Shown here: one piece after another, positions 8,172 through 17,270 of the stretch
How the letters are laid out: every line of letters starts with the position of its first letter
Numbering within the stretch: the first letter of the stretch is position 1
Origin: Lachnospiraceae bacterium
Lineage (GTDB): Bacteria > Bacillota > Clostridia > Lachnospirales > Lachnospiraceae
Direction of reading: 5' to 3'
Length of the DNA stretch: 64,000 bases
Assembly: GCA_910574885.1 (NCBI GenBank)
Contig: CAJTDD010000022.1
Coordinates: 1-64,000, forward strand
Notes under the pieces: generated by a model
The model's database searches: none
Told to the model about the DNA's origin: nothing
Seen by the model: the letters and a program-made list of their open reading frames with translations, nothing else
Made by a program: the position numbers and the translations under genes

Positions 8172-11100
8172 ATGCAGGCCTTAATTGCGCCGTTAAATGA
8201 GTTGGCAGAGTTTGAAGAGCTCTACAAAAACCGAACGAAGGAACGGGGGATGATACGTGTCTGCGGATGCGTCAATTCCCAGAAAACACATATGATGTAC
8301 GCGTTGAGCGATGGCTTGAAATATAAAGTCATCGCCTGTTCCAGTGAACTCAAGGCGAAGCAGATATATGAAGAGTACCATTTCCTCGATCCTCAGACGT
8401 ACCTGTATCCGGCAAAGGATTTGCTGTTCTATCAGGCTGACCTCAGGAGCAAGGAACTTCTGCGGCAGCGTATGGAAGTGATTCAGGCGTTGGAGGAAGG
8501 AAAACCGATGACGGTGGTGACGAGTTTCGATGCATTTCTGGATTCGTTAGTTCCCAAAGAAGTAATCGGAGAGCGGTTCCTGAACATTAAGAATGACAGC
8601 GCCCTGGATTTGGGGGAAATGCAGCGAAGGCTTACGGAGCTTGGATATGACAGGGAAACACAGATTGAAGGGTTCGGGCAGTTTGCCGTCCGGGGAGGCA
8701 TCTTGGACGTGTATCCTCTGACGGAGGAGCTCCCCGTCCGTATCGAGATGTGGGGAGACGAGGTGGATTCCATTCGTACTTTTGACGTGGAGACACAGAG
8801 GTCTATCGAGAACCTTACGGAGATATCCATCTGCCCGGCAATTGAATTTCCTCAGGAAGGGGAACGGAGGGTGTCGTTTCTGGATTATTTCCCTGTGGAT
8901 GAGACAATCCTGTTTCTGGATGAACCTGTGCGCCTTAGGGAAAAGGGCGAGGGCGTAGAAGCGGAGTTTATGGAGGCGCAGAAGAAGCGGGTGGAGAACG
9001 GTTATGAGATGACGGATGGGGAGGTCAGCCTGTTCGGGACGGAAGAGATTCTCCATAAAATCAACGATTACAGCAGCATCGGTTTTTTTGCGCTGGATAT
9101 GCGCTGCAAGATTCTGGAAACCAGAGGTTCATTAAGCCTTCAGGCGAAAACGGTTAATCCTTATAACAGCAGCTTTGACATGCTGACCCGTGATTTAAAG
9201 CGTCTGAAACGAAACGGATACCGGGTAGTTCTTCTTTCAGGTTCCCGGACAAGGGCAAAACGCCTGGCGGAAGATTTGCGGGACTATAACCTGAGCAGTT
9301 TCTATAGCGATGACCTGGATCGTAAGGCGGCTCCCGGCGAAATCATGACGGCTTACGGCCATGTAGCCACAGGGTATGAGTACCCGATGATAAAATATAC
9401 GGTAATCTCGGAGACGGACATTTTCGGGAAGGTGAAGAAGAAAAAAAAGAGAAAACTATACGAAGGACGGAAGATTCAGGAGTTTTCCGAGCTGAAACCG
9501 GGAGATTACGTAGTTCATGAGAATCATGGGCTTGGAATCTATCAGGGAATCGAGAAGATTGAGGTGGATAAGATTTCCAAGGATTATATGAAGATTTCCT
9601 ATGCTAAGGGGGGCAATCTCTATATTCCGGCGACCCAGCTTGATTTGATACAGAAGTATGCCAACGCAGATGCAAAGAAGCCAAAACTGAACCGTCTGGG
9701 AACCCAGGAGTGGAACCGGACGAAATCCCGGGTACGGGGCGCCGTCCGGGAGATTGCAAGGGATTTGGTGAAACTGTACGCCGCAAGGCAGAAGCAGGAA
9801 GGCTACGTGTATGGGGAGGATACGGTCTGGCAGAAGGAATTCGAGGAAATGTTCCCCTTCGAGGAAACGGAAGACCAGATTCATGCGATTGAAGCCGTGA
9901 AGCGGGATATGCAGAGCAAAAAGATTATGGACCGGCTGATTTGCGGGGATGTTGGATTCGGGAAGACAGAGGTTGCAATCCGGGCGGCGTTCAAGGCGGT
10001 GCAGGAGGATAAGCAGGTGGTGTATCTGGTTCCGACGACGATTCTTGCACAGCAGCATTATAATACGTTTTTGCAGAGGATGAAGGATTTCCCGGTAAGG
10101 GTAGATTTGATGTGCCGTTTCCGGACGCCTGCCCAGCAGAAGAAGACGGTGGAGGATACGAAGCGGGGGCTGGTGGACATTGTAATCGGCACCCACAGGG
10201 TCTTAGGAAATGATTTGAACTTCAAGGATTTAGGGCTTCTGATTATTGATGAGGAGCAGCGTTTCGGCGTGCAGCATAAAGAGAAAATTAAACAGCTAAA
10301 GGAAAATGTGGACGTGTTGACGCTGACGGCGACGCCGATTCCCCGGACCTTGCATATGAGCCTGATTGGAATCCGGGATATGAGCGTCTTAGAGGAGGCG
10401 CCCAATGACCGTATGCCGATTCAGACCTATGTGATGGAATATAACGATGAGATGGTACGGGAAGCCATTGAGCGGGAATGTGCGAGACAGGGGCAGGTCT
10501 ACTATGTGTATAACCGGGTGGAGGATATTGCAGAGGTTACGGCGCACATCCAGAAGCTTGTCCCGGAGGTTTCCGTGGAGTTTGCCCATGGGCAGATGAA
10601 GGAGCATCAGCTTGAGAAGATTATGTATGAATTCATCAGCGGGGAGATCGACGTGTTGGTGTCCACTACCATTATTGAAACCGGGCTTGACATTTCCAAT
10701 GTGAATACCATGATAATTCATGACTCAGACCGGCTGGGGCTGTCGCAGCTGTATCAGCTCAGGGGAAGGGTGGGACGTTCAAACCGGATGGCGTACGCAT
10801 TTCTCCTGTACCGGAGAGACAAGATGTTAAAGGAGGTTGCGGAGAAACGGCTTGCCGCTATCCGAGAATTTACCGACCTTGGCTCCGGGTTTAAGATTGC
10901 TATGCGGGATCTGGAGATCCGAGGCGCAGGGAATCTTCTGGGGGCGGAGCAGCATGGCAATATGGAGGCTGTGGGGTATGACATGTACTGTAAGATGCTC
11001 AACGAGGCGGTCCGGCACATGAAAGGCGAGGCGGAGGAAGAGACTTATGTGACGACGCTGGATTTGAACGTAGATGCATTTATCCCGGATTCCTATATTC

Positions 11101-11516
11101 CCAATGAATACCAGAAATTGGATATTTATAAGCGGATTGCTGCGATTGAAAATGAGGAAGAGAAGGAAGATATGACGGAGGAGCTGACGGACCGTTTCGG
11201 GGATATCCCTAAGAAGGTGGAAAAGCTGTTGGAGGCGGCCAGCTTAAAGGCTTTGGCCCACAGCGTATATGTCACTTCCGTGGAACAGAAAGGCGAGACG
11301 TATTATTTTACCATGTATGAGAAGGCAAAGATACAGCCTGGAAGGATTCCGGCGCTGATCAATGAATTCCGGGGGGATCTGACTCTAAAAACGGACGGGG
11401 AGAGTCCTTGCTTTATCTACGAGAGGAAGGGCAGGATGCGGAAGGAAAAGGGAGTGGATGCCCTGGCAGTTGTGAAAAATGTGTTAAATGGCATGAAGGG
11501 ATTGATTGAGCAGTAA
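8172..11516 (+). CDS. mfd: Transcription-repair coupling factor Mfd
   Basis: 1114-aa DNA translocase that displaces RNA polymerase stalled at lesions and recruits UvrA. The order is: an N-terminal UvrB-like region (residues 1-330), the RNA polymerase interaction domain beginning at PGDYVVHENHGLGIYQGI near 450, the RecG-like translocase with Walker A GDVGFGKTE near 595, the DEEQ box IIDEEQRFG near 695, TATPIPRTL near 722 and motif VI region QLRGRVGRSN near 860, and the C-terminal TRCF domain. ATG 8172 has AGGAGG upstream; an earlier ATG at 8124 overlaps the pth end region and lacks a comparable RBS. Probably co-transcribed with pth. Confidence 0.96.
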   Translation: MQALIAPLNELAEFEELYKNRTKERGMIRVCGCVNSQKTHMMYALSDGLKYKVIACSSELKAKQIYEEYHFLDPQTYLYPAKDLLFYQADLRSKELLRQRMEVIQALEEGKPMTVVTSFDAFLDSLVPKEVIGERFLNIKNDSALDLGEMQRRLTELGYDRETQIEGFGQFAVRGGILDVYPLTEELPVRIEMWGDEVDSIRTFDVETQRSIENLTEISICPAIEFPQEGERRVSFLDYFPVDETILFLDEPVRLREKGEGVEAEFMEAQKKRVENGYEMTDGEVSLFGTEEILHKINDYSSIGFFALDMRCKILETRGSLSLQAKTVNPYNSSFDMLTRDLKRLKRNGYRVVLLSGSRTRAKRLAEDLRDYNLSSFYSDDLDRKAAPGEIMTAYGHVATGYEYPMIKYTVISETDIFGKVKKKKKRKLYEGRKIQEFSELKPGDYVVHENHGLGIYQGIEKIEVDKISKDYMKISYAKGGNLYIPATQLDLIQKYANADAKKPKLNRLGTQEWNRTKSRVRGAVREIARDLVKLYAARQKQEGYVYGEDTVWQKEFEEMFPFEETEDQIHAIEAVKRDMQSKKIMDRLICGDVGFGKTEVAIRAAFKAVQEDKQVVYLVPTTILAQQHYNTFLQRMKDFPVRVDLMCRFRTPAQQKKTVEDTKRGLVDIVIGTHRVLGNDLNFKDLGLLIIDEEQRFGVQHKEKIKQLKENVDVLTLTATPIPRTLHMSLIGIRDMSVLEEAPNDRMPIQTYVMEYNDEMVREAIERECARQGQVYYVYNRVEDIAEVTAHIQKLVPEVSVEFAHGQMKEHQLEKIMYEFISGEIDVLVSTTIIETGLDISNVNTMIIHDSDRLGLSQLYQLRGRVGRSNRMAYAFLLYRRDKMLKEVAEKRLAAIREFTDLGSGFKIAMRDLEIRGAGNLLGAEQHGNMEAVGYDMYCKMLNEAVRHMKGEAEEETYVTTLDLNVDAFIPDSYIPNEYQKLDIYKRIAAIENEEEKEDMTEELTDRFGDIPKKVEKLLEAASLKALAHSVYVTSVEQKGETYYFTMYEKAKIQPGRIPALINEFRGDLTLKTDGESPCFIYERKGRMRKEKGVDALAVVKNVLNGMKGLIEQ

Positions 11517-11576
11517 AAAAGGGATATAATGAAGGCTGATATGCTTGAAGGGATGATACGAAGGAGGTATATAGAG

Positions 11577-12659
11577 ATGAAAAAGAAGATTTTAATGCTG
11601 ATGATGGCAGGGATGCTAAGCGTGGTTTCCCTTGCCGGGTGCAGTTCATTTAAAGAGGATGAAGTAGTGGCGACGGTAGGGGATCAGAAGATTACGGCTG
11701 ATATTGCGAATTTTTATGCAAGGTATGTGCAGGCGCAGTATGAGACTTACTATTCGGCGTATCTGGGAGAGAATATGTGGGACAGCGAGGCTGCAAAGGG
11801 CAAGACTTATGAGGAATCTGTGAAGGATTCCGTGCTTGAGAGCCTTGAGGATATGATAGTCCTGGAGGCGCACATGAAGGATTACGAGGCGGAGCTTTCC
11901 GACGAAGAGAAGAGTGTCGTTGAGAAGGCTGCGAAGAAGTTCGACAATGTGAATGCGCTGGAGGATAAGGAGAAGGTATCCGGTTCGGAAGAGACGGTGA
12001 GGCGCGTCATGACGCTTATGGCGATTCAGCAGAAGATGCAGAAGAAGATTCAGGAAGGCGCCGATACGGAGGTGTCGGATGAGGAAGCCGCACAGAAGAG
12101 TATGCAGTATGTGCTGTTTTCCTATAAGACCGAGGACGAGGACGGGAAGTCTGTGGACATGACGGACGAGGAGAAGAAAGAGGCCGATAAGAAGGCCAAG
12201 GAGTTTGCCAAGGGCGCGAAAGACGCTAAGGATTTCGAGGCTTTTGTGAAAGAGCAGGGATTAGAGGCGAAGAAGGCGACCTTTGATTCCGAGTCAGTGA
12301 ACCTGGCGGAAGACCTTATTAAGGAAGCGGACAAGCTGAAAGAGGGCGAAGTGACAGGGGTTGTGAAGACAGACGGCGGCTGCTATGTTGCGAAGCTGAC
12401 CAGCCTGCTTGACCGCGAGGCGACGGACGCGAGAAAAGATACGATTGTAAATGAGCGGAAGCAGAAGCTCTATACAGATACTTGTAAAGAATGGCGCGAG
12501 AAAGCGGATATCAGTGTAGACAAGGATGTCTGGAAGAAGATTGATTTCAAAGAACTCAGGGTTACGATGAGGGAAGAAGTCAAGGAGCCTTATGCAAATG
12601 ACGTGGAGACGGACGACGTGGCAGACGCCAAGAAAGAGGCGGAGGAGAATGGAGAGTAA
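11577..12659 (+). CDS. Peptidylprolyl isomerase lipoprotein (PrsA/SurA-like)
   Basis: 360-aa exported foldase-like lipoprotein. The signal peptide ends in the lipobox SLAGC (Cys about residue 22), so the mature protein is lipid-anchored outside the membrane. The N-terminal part resembles SurA/PrsA chaperone helices; the central part (residues ~170-290, QYVLFSYKTEDEDG... DFEAFVKEQG... LKEGEVTGVVKTDGGCYVAKL) matches a parvulin (PpiC) domain in layout. The C-terminal tail is acidic. RBS AAGGAGG precedes ATG 11577. It lies 60 bases after mfd on the same strand. The isomerase activity is inferred; the parvulin core is divergent. Confidence 0.8.
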   Translation: MKKKILMLMMAGMLSVVSLAGCSSFKEDEVVATVGDQKITADIANFYARYVQAQYETYYSAYLGENMWDSEAAKGKTYEESVKDSVLESLEDMIVLEAHMKDYEAELSDEEKSVVEKAAKKFDNVNALEDKEKVSGSEETVRRVMTLMAIQQKMQKKIQEGADTEVSDEEAAQKSMQYVLFSYKTEDEDGKSVDMTDEEKKEADKKAKEFAKGAKDAKDFEAFVKEQGLEAKKATFDSESVNLAEDLIKEADKLKEGEVTGVVKTDGGCYVAKLTSLLDREATDARKDTIVNERKQKLYTDTCKEWREKADISVDKDVWKKIDFKELRVTMREEVKEPYANDVETDDVADAKKEAEENGE

Positions 12660-12695
12660 GGTATGGAATTGGCAGCGGTAATAGCTGCGGTTGTA

Positions 12696-12749
12696 AAAAT
12701 GGAAAGCATAAGAATGGCGTTTGTCTGCCGGACTGTGCTTTCCATTTTT
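12696..12749 (+). terminator. Terminator after the prsA-like gene
   Basis: AAAATGGAAAGCA (12696-12708) pairs with TGCTTTCCATTTTT (12736-12749). It lies between convergent genes. Confidence 0.75.
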
Positions 12750-12831
12750 ATGTCCAAAGGACATGATTCTTGCCAGAGTGGGTCGGTTTGTCTGGTCGGG
12801 AGAGCCGAGTTATATCCGACGTACGCCTCTC

Positions 12832-13278
12832 CTATTGCATGATAGATGTGAGAATTTCATTCACCAGCTTGCCGTCAGCCTTGCCTTTGACCTTAGGCAT
12901 CAGAACTTTCATGATTTTGCCCTTATCTTTGGCTGTGGGTGTTTCGATCCCAACTTCTTTTAAGGTTGCCAAGATGACGCCGCGAATCTCGGCTTCGTCC
13001 ATCATCTTAGGGGCGTATTGCTCTAAGACGGCAAGCCGCTTGTTGCAGTCGTCGATGATCTCTGTACGGTCAGCAGGAGTCATTTCCAGTGTTTCTTTCG
13101 TCTGCTTGATTTCCTTCATGATTACCTGGGTCTCTTCTTCTTCAGTCAGGTCGTCCCGTTTGTCGATTGCTTTATTCTTGAGGGCGGCCAGCAGCATGGA
13201 CAGTGTTTCCTTGGTTTCTTTGTCTCCGGCTTTCATGGCTTTCACCATATCGGCGCGGACTTCTTCGATTTTACTCAT
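12832..13278 (-). CDS. yqeY: GatB/YqeY domain-containing protein
   Basis: 148-aa cytoplasmic protein of the YqeY family, homologous to the C-terminal tRNA-binding tail of GatB. The sequence starts MSKIEEVRADMVKAMKAGDKE and carries the family pattern (Lxxxxxxxx in KETLSMLLAALKNKAIDKRDDLTEEE, then YAPKMMDEAEIRGVI, then GKIMKVLMPKVKGKADGKLVNEIL). A tRNA-related role is inferred from GatB; the exact function is unknown in the family. The start at 13278 is preceded by GGAGGG on the minus strand; an upstream in-frame start at 13305 lacks an RBS. Confidence 0.9.
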   Translation of the reverse strand: MSKIEEVRADMVKAMKAGDKETKETLSMLLAALKNKAIDKRDDLTEEEETQVIMKEIKQTKETLEMTPADRTEIIDDCNKRLAVLEQYAPKMMDEAEIRGVILATLKEVGIETPTAKDKGKIMKVLMPKVKGKADGKLVNEILTSIMQ

Positions 13279-13451
13279 ATGAATCCCTCCTGTTATTAGA
13301 ATCAATTTGTCTTCACTATTATACAGAAGTGTGGAGGAAATATCCAGTGAAAATTAGTCATTCAAACATGAAATCACCGTATTCACGCAATAGCTATTGA
13401 TTCATCCATCGAACTTTGTTACCATAGGTTCAACAGAAAGGAAGTGAACAT

Positions 13452-13907
13452 ATGGTGATGCAGGACAGTTATATTACGATTGCCTGGCTGGGGCTTCTGA
13501 TCATTCTGCTGATTATCGAGATTATCACTGTGGGGCTGACGAGTATCTGGGCGGCCGGCGGCGCGCTGGCTGCGCTGATTCTAAACATCCTGGGATTATC
13601 TCTGGTGTGGCAGGTCATTGCATTCTTTGCCGTGACATTCGTGCTTCTCATTTTCACAAGGCCGTTTGCGGTGCGGTTCATCAACACGCAGCGGGAGAAG
13701 ACGAATTACGAGGGGATTATCGGCAAGACGATTCGCATTGCAGAAAGGGTAGATAATATCAGACAGACGGGGATGGCGGTGGTGAATGGGCAGGAATGGA
13801 CCGTGCGGGCAGAGGATGAACAGGAAGTCCTTGAGCCGGAGACGCTGGCGAAGGTAGTGAACATATCAGGTGTGAAGCTGATTGTAAGAAAGTATGAGGA
13901 GGAATAG
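13452..13907 (+). CDS. NfeD-like membrane protein
   Basis: 151-aa protein with three hydrophobic segments (about residues 8-27, 33-47 and 50-68) followed by a soluble OB-fold NfeD domain (YEGIIGKTIRIAERVDNIRQTGMAVVNGQEWTVRAED...). NfeD proteins partner with SPFH/stomatin proteins in membrane microdomains. The SPFH gene starts 2 bases after this stop codon, so the two are translationally linked. GGAAG precedes the ATG with a 7-base spacer. Confidence 0.88.
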   Translation: MVMQDSYITIAWLGLLIILLIIEIITVGLTSIWAAGGALAALILNILGLSLVWQVIAFFAVTFVLLIFTRPFAVRFINTQREKTNYEGIIGKTIRIAERVDNIRQTGMAVVNGQEWTVRAEDEQEVLEPETLAKVVNISGVKLIVRKYEEE

Positions 13908-13909
13908 GA

Positions 13910-14845
13910 ATGAGTAGTGGTATTATTGGTTTAATTGTTGTAGTTATCGTAGTTTTGATTGTGTTGTTGCTTCTGATTTCCTGTATCAAGATCGTGCCTC
14001 AGGCGAGGGCGATGGTGGTAGAGCGTTTGGGGGCTTATCAGGCGACCTGGAGCACAGGGCTTCATTTTAAAGTGCCGATTATCGATCGTGTCGCAAGGCG
14101 GGTTGATTTGAAAGAGCAGGTGGTGGATTTCGCACCGCAGCCGGTAATCACGAAGGATAATGTCACCATGCGGATTGACACGGTAGTATTTTATCAGATT
14201 ACCGATCCTAAGATGTTCTGTTATGGGGTGGCAAATCCGATTATGGCGATTGAGAACCTGACAGCGACGACGCTGCGTAACATTATCGGTGATTTGGAAC
14301 TTGACCAGACATTGACGTCCAGGGAGACGATTAACACGAAGATGCGTGCGTCCCTTGACGTGGCGACAGACCCATGGGGAATCAAGGTGAACCGGGTTGA
14401 GTTAAAGAACATTATCCCGCCTGCAGCGATTCAGGATGCGATGGAGAAGCAAATGAAGGCTGAGCGCGAACGCCGTGAGGCAATCCTCAGGGCGGAAGGT
14501 GAGAAGAAGTCAACAATCCTTGTGGCAGAAGGTCACAAAGAGTCTGCAATCTTGGACGCCGAGGCTGAGAAGCAGGCGGCAATCCTCAGGGCAGAGGCGC
14601 AGAAGGAAGCTATGATCCGTGAGGCGGAAGGTGAGGCGGAAGCCATCTTGAAGGTACAGAAGGCGAACGCCGACGGTATCCGTTTCCTGAAAGAAGCGGG
14701 AGCGGACGAGGCAGTGCTTACCATGAAGAGCCTGGAGGCGTTTGAGAAAGCGGCGGACGGCAAGGCGACAAAGATTATCATCCCCTCAGAGATTCAGGGA
14801 ATTGCAGGGCTGGTAAAGAGCGCAAAGGAAGTAATTGCCGAGTAG
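13910..14845 (+). CDS. SPFH/Band 7 domain protein (stomatin/QmcA-like)
   Basis: 311-aa membrane protein with an N-terminal anchor (IIGLIVVVIVVLIVLLLLIS, residues 4-23), then the SPFH domain (VPQARAMVVERLGAY...FKVPIIDRVARRVDLKEQVVDF...ITKDNVTMRIDTVVFYQI) and a long charged coiled coil rich in RAEGEK/EAEKQAA repeats (residues ~180-250) that drives oligomerisation. It is the partner of the adjacent NfeD-like protein. A role in membrane microdomain organisation or membrane stress is known for the family only in general terms. Confidence 0.92.
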   Translation: MSSGIIGLIVVVIVVLIVLLLLISCIKIVPQARAMVVERLGAYQATWSTGLHFKVPIIDRVARRVDLKEQVVDFAPQPVITKDNVTMRIDTVVFYQITDPKMFCYGVANPIMAIENLTATTLRNIIGDLELDQTLTSRETINTKMRASLDVATDPWGIKVNRVELKNIIPPAAIQDAMEKQMKAERERREAILRAEGEKKSTILVAEGHKESAILDAEAEKQAAILRAEAQKEAMIREAEGEAEAILKVQKANADGIRFLKEAGADEAVLTMKSLEAFEKAADGKATKIIIPSEIQGIAGLVKSAKEVIAE

Positions 14846-14884
14846 AAAATGACAGTAAAGTGAAAGCAAAAAGGAGGCGGCGGT

Positions 14885-15607
14885 ATGATACATGTATTGA
14901 TTCTGGAGGATGACAGGGCTTCGATGGAAGCCCTGGAGAAAATCCTAATGGAGTATCCGGAGAATATCTGTGTCCACGCCGCCTCTTCTTATGAAGAGGC
15001 AAAAGCGCTTCTGGCGCAGGATATCCGGTATGGGTTATTCCTGCTGGATGTGAATCTGGGAGGCGAGAACAGGGAGGATATCGGAGGAATCCTGTTCGCA
15101 AGACAGCTGCGGGAACAGTTTCGCTATACGTTTACCCCGGTTGTTATGGTCACGTCCGTTGGCGCGATGGAGATGCAGGCGTACAGGGAATTGCACTGCT
15201 ATCAGTACATTATGAAACCATTTCTGCCAGAACAGGTCAGGGAGGTGGTCAGGAAGGTTCTTGGACAGGAGAAGCAGGAAGAACCGCCCTCGATAATGGT
15301 GAAGCGAGATGGGGTGAACTATCAGGTCAGGTGTGAGGACATCCGCTATATTGAGGCGGTACACAGGGGCGTCTGCCTTCACCTGAAAGAGGAAGACTGG
15401 AAAATCCCGTATGTGACGCTGAAAGATATTTTATCGAGAGTTCCGGAAGGCATGTTCCTGCAATGCCACAGGGTATTTGCCGTGAACCGCCGTGAGGTGG
15501 AGTATTACGATACGGTAAACCGAATCGTGAAACTCAGAGGATGTGAAGATGTGGTAGAGATTGGCGTGACGTACAAGGCAGAGATAGGGAGGCTTGTGAG
15601 TGGCTAA
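14885..15607 (+). CDS. LytTR-family response regulator (AgrA-like)
   Basis: 240-aa two-component regulator: N-terminal receiver domain (LILEDD acidic patch at residues 5-10, phosphoacceptor Asp near 56 in FLLDVNLGG, lysine in YIMKPF near 112) and a C-terminal LytTR DNA-binding domain (VRCEDIRYIEAVHRGVCLHL...FLQCHRVFAVNRREV). RBS AAGGAGG precedes the ATG. The downstream kinase gene overlaps its end by 8 bases. It begins 39 bases after the SPFH gene, so read-through from nfeD-SPFH is possible. No AgrB/AgrD-like gene is nearby, so its signal is unknown. Confidence 0.9.
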   Translation: MIHVLILEDDRASMEALEKILMEYPENICVHAASSYEEAKALLAQDIRYGLFLLDVNLGGENREDIGGILFARQLREQFRYTFTPVVMVTSVGAMEMQAYRELHCYQYIMKPFLPEQVREVVRKVLGQEKQEEPPSIMVKRDGVNYQVRCEDIRYIEAVHRGVCLHLKEEDWKIPYVTLKDILSRVPEGMFLQCHRVFAVNRREVEYYDTVNRIVKLRGCEDVVEIGVTYKAEIGRLVSG

Positions 15608-16451
15608 CTGGGCGAGAAAATTTTTATACCGGATTTTTTGTGTGCTTGCAATGCTGGTGTCGGTCTATCTGATTGTGGATTTTCTGGTCAGCGGCACATT
15701 TGATTATCGGATTTTTACGATGTTTTTGCTGCTTACGGTAGTGGAAATCTGGGGAATCATTGACTGGCGGAGGAATTATCTCCTGATGCAGCAGAAGGAA
15801 TCGGAATTGAAGCTGTATCAACATTATATCCGGCCGTTGGAAGAACTGGTGAAGGAGATTCGTGCGAAACAGCATGAGTTTGACAATCATGTCAACGCGA
15901 TTCTGAACATGCACCTGACAGTGAACGATTATGAGGAACTGGTTGCGCGGCAGTCGGCGTATATTACGGAGGTGATTCGGGACGACGGCAGCAGGAAGTA
16001 TCTGCCGCTGCTTAGGATCAGCGACAAGGTGCTTGCCGGGTTTCTTTATAGTAAGATCGTCCGTGCGCCGTCTTATGTGAAGACGGAGGTAGAGGTGAAG
16101 AGCCTGGAGATTATTTCGGGGATTTCGGAACACCATTTGATTGAGATTGTGGGTACGTTGGTGGATAATGCTTATGAAGCCTGTACGGAGGAAATGAACC
16201 GGGTGGTCATGGAACTGGATTCAGAGGATGACAGGATGGTTTTCCTGATTAAGAACCAGGTGCAGGGGATGAAGCTTAAAAATATTCACAGGTTTTTCGA
16301 GAAGGGTTATTCTACGAAGAAGGACGCCGAACGCCATGGACTTGGGCTGTATCGTGCGAAGATGCTGATTGGACGGTATCATGGGGATATTGTGGTGGGT
16401 ATGGAGAAGGCGGATGGGGCAGATTTTATCTGTATGAAGGTGGTTGTGTAA
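15600..16451 (+). CDS. GHKL-type sensor histidine kinase (AgrC-like)
   Basis: 283-aa kinase starting at GTG and overlapping the response regulator gene by 8 bases. Two hydrophobic segments (about residues 8-28 and 37-54) are followed by a dimerisation helix with KQHEFDNHVNAILNMH (phosphoacceptor His candidate near residue 98) and a GHKL ATPase domain with the N box LVDNAYEAC near 193 and the G-box HGLGLYRAKMLIGRYHGDI near 252. The sensor part is short compared with AgrC proteins that bind peptide pheromones (5-6 helices), so an intracellular or membrane signal is as likely. Confidence 0.88.
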   Translation: MANWARKFLYRIFCVLAMLVSVYLIVDFLVSGTFDYRIFTMFLLLTVVEIWGIIDWRRNYLLMQQKESELKLYQHYIRPLEELVKEIRAKQHEFDNHVNAILNMHLTVNDYEELVARQSAYITEVIRDDGSRKYLPLLRISDKVLAGFLYSKIVRAPSYVKTEVEVKSLEIISGISEHHLIEIVGTLVDNAYEACTEEMNRVVMELDSEDDRMVFLIKNQVQGMKLKNIHRFFEKGYSTKKDAERHGLGLYRAKMLIGRYHGDIVVGMEKADGADFICMKVVV

Positions 16452-16457
16452 GGAACT

Positions 16458-16504
16458 ACTGGTATAATCTATACGTACGGTTAATTCATGTGGGTTATAC
16501 CAGT
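16458..16504 (+). repeat. Inverted repeat downstream of the kinase gene
   Basis: ACTGGTATAA (16458-16467) and TTATACCAGT (16495-16504) are exact reverse complements separated by 27 bases. There is no T-tract, so it is a weak terminator candidate or another structured element. Confidence 0.5.
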
Positions 16505-16567
16505 ACAACATTGCAGGCCAGGCAGTTCGGCAGGTTTTGCATCTCCCGGCAACAGATTGCTAGCGCT

Positions 16568-16583
16568 TTATAGCTGGCTATAA
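16568..16583 (-). terminator. Short hairpin at the end of the GNAT gene
   Basis: TTATAGC-TG-GCTATAA is a perfect 7-bp-arm inverted repeat overlapping the stop region of the minus-strand acetyltransferase gene. A terminator role is only a suggestion. Confidence 0.35.
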
Positions 16584-17018
16584 TATAAACTTAAAAATAC
16601 ATTTTTCTGTTTCGCCGTCTTCTCTCATATCATTATCCGCAGGCAGTTCTACAGTTTCTAAAAGTTCGCCGCCTGCATATTCGCAAGTTTTTCTCGAAGC
16701 GTAATTATCTGGATTACAAGTAATAATCACATATTCTAACTGGTGCATCTTTGCTAATTCAAACAGCAGCAAACACGCCTTTCCTGCATAATGGTGACCT
16801 CTATATTTTTCATCTACACGATATCCTATATTTCCACCATAATATAATTTATCATTATGGCCGATACGCAAGTCGCAAACGCCCATTTTTATTCCATCTT
16901 GATTGCAGATTGCAAAATGATATGCAGGAACCCACCCTTTTTCTTCATTCCCGTCAGCGGTTCTTTCCAAAACCAAATTTATTTCATCATTTTGTAAAAA
17001 GGATGTATCTAAAAACAT
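16578..17018 (-). CDS. GNAT-family N-acetyltransferase
   Basis: 146-aa protein of the RimJ/RimL-like GNAT type. The acetyl-CoA binding motif A is NIGYRVDEKYRGHHYAGKA (about residues 65-83), followed by LEYVIITCNPDNYASRKTCEYAGGELLE typical of motif B. It transfers an acetyl group from acetyl-CoA to an unidentified amine. The gene is isolated, AT-rich compared with its neighbours and on the opposite strand, which suggests an accessory gain. AGGTAAAG lies upstream of the start on the minus strand. Confidence 0.85.
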   Translation of the reverse strand: MFLDTSFLQNDEINLVLERTADGNEEKGWVPAYHFAICNQDGIKMGVCDLRIGHNDKLYYGGNIGYRVDEKYRGHHYAGKACLLLFELAKMHQLEYVIITCNPDNYASRKTCEYAGGELLETVELPADNDMREDGETEKCIFKFIL

Positions 17019-17174
17019 TTCTTTACCTCCATAAATTCTTATATGCCTCGCCGCTTTCCGTAAATGAAGTATATCAGAAAAATATGAAAATTTCTACTGT
17101 CTGCAGCAGAAATGTCCAAATATTTCTCCATTTATGTTACAATTAAGAAAACATGCAGAAACGCATGAAGACTA

Positions 17175-17195
17175 TGACACCTTTGGTTGGTGTCA
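17175..17195 (+). promoter_or_regulatory. 7-bp-arm inverted repeat upstream of the DUF2804 gene
   Basis: TGACACC-TTTGGTT-GGTGTCA is a perfect inverted repeat 76 bases before the start codon. It could be an operator; no matching regulator is encoded next to it. Confidence 0.35.
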
Positions 17196-17270
17196 AGATA
17201 TCGGTATATTGTGTCAAGAGAACAGGATTTCCCCGCATACGGGGAGCGCAAAAGGAGAGGAGAAATCGTT

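Noticed and set aside
9456-10196. Long minus-strand open frame (246 codons) inside mfd
   Set aside because: It is fully antisense to the conserved Mfd translocase core, is His/Leu/Arg-rich as expected of a shadow frame, and lacks a ribosome binding site.
16488-16583. 31-codon frame after the AgrC-like kinase, considered as an AgrD-type peptide
   Set aside because: No ribosome binding site, no amphipathic leader or acidic tail, and no AgrB gene nearby.
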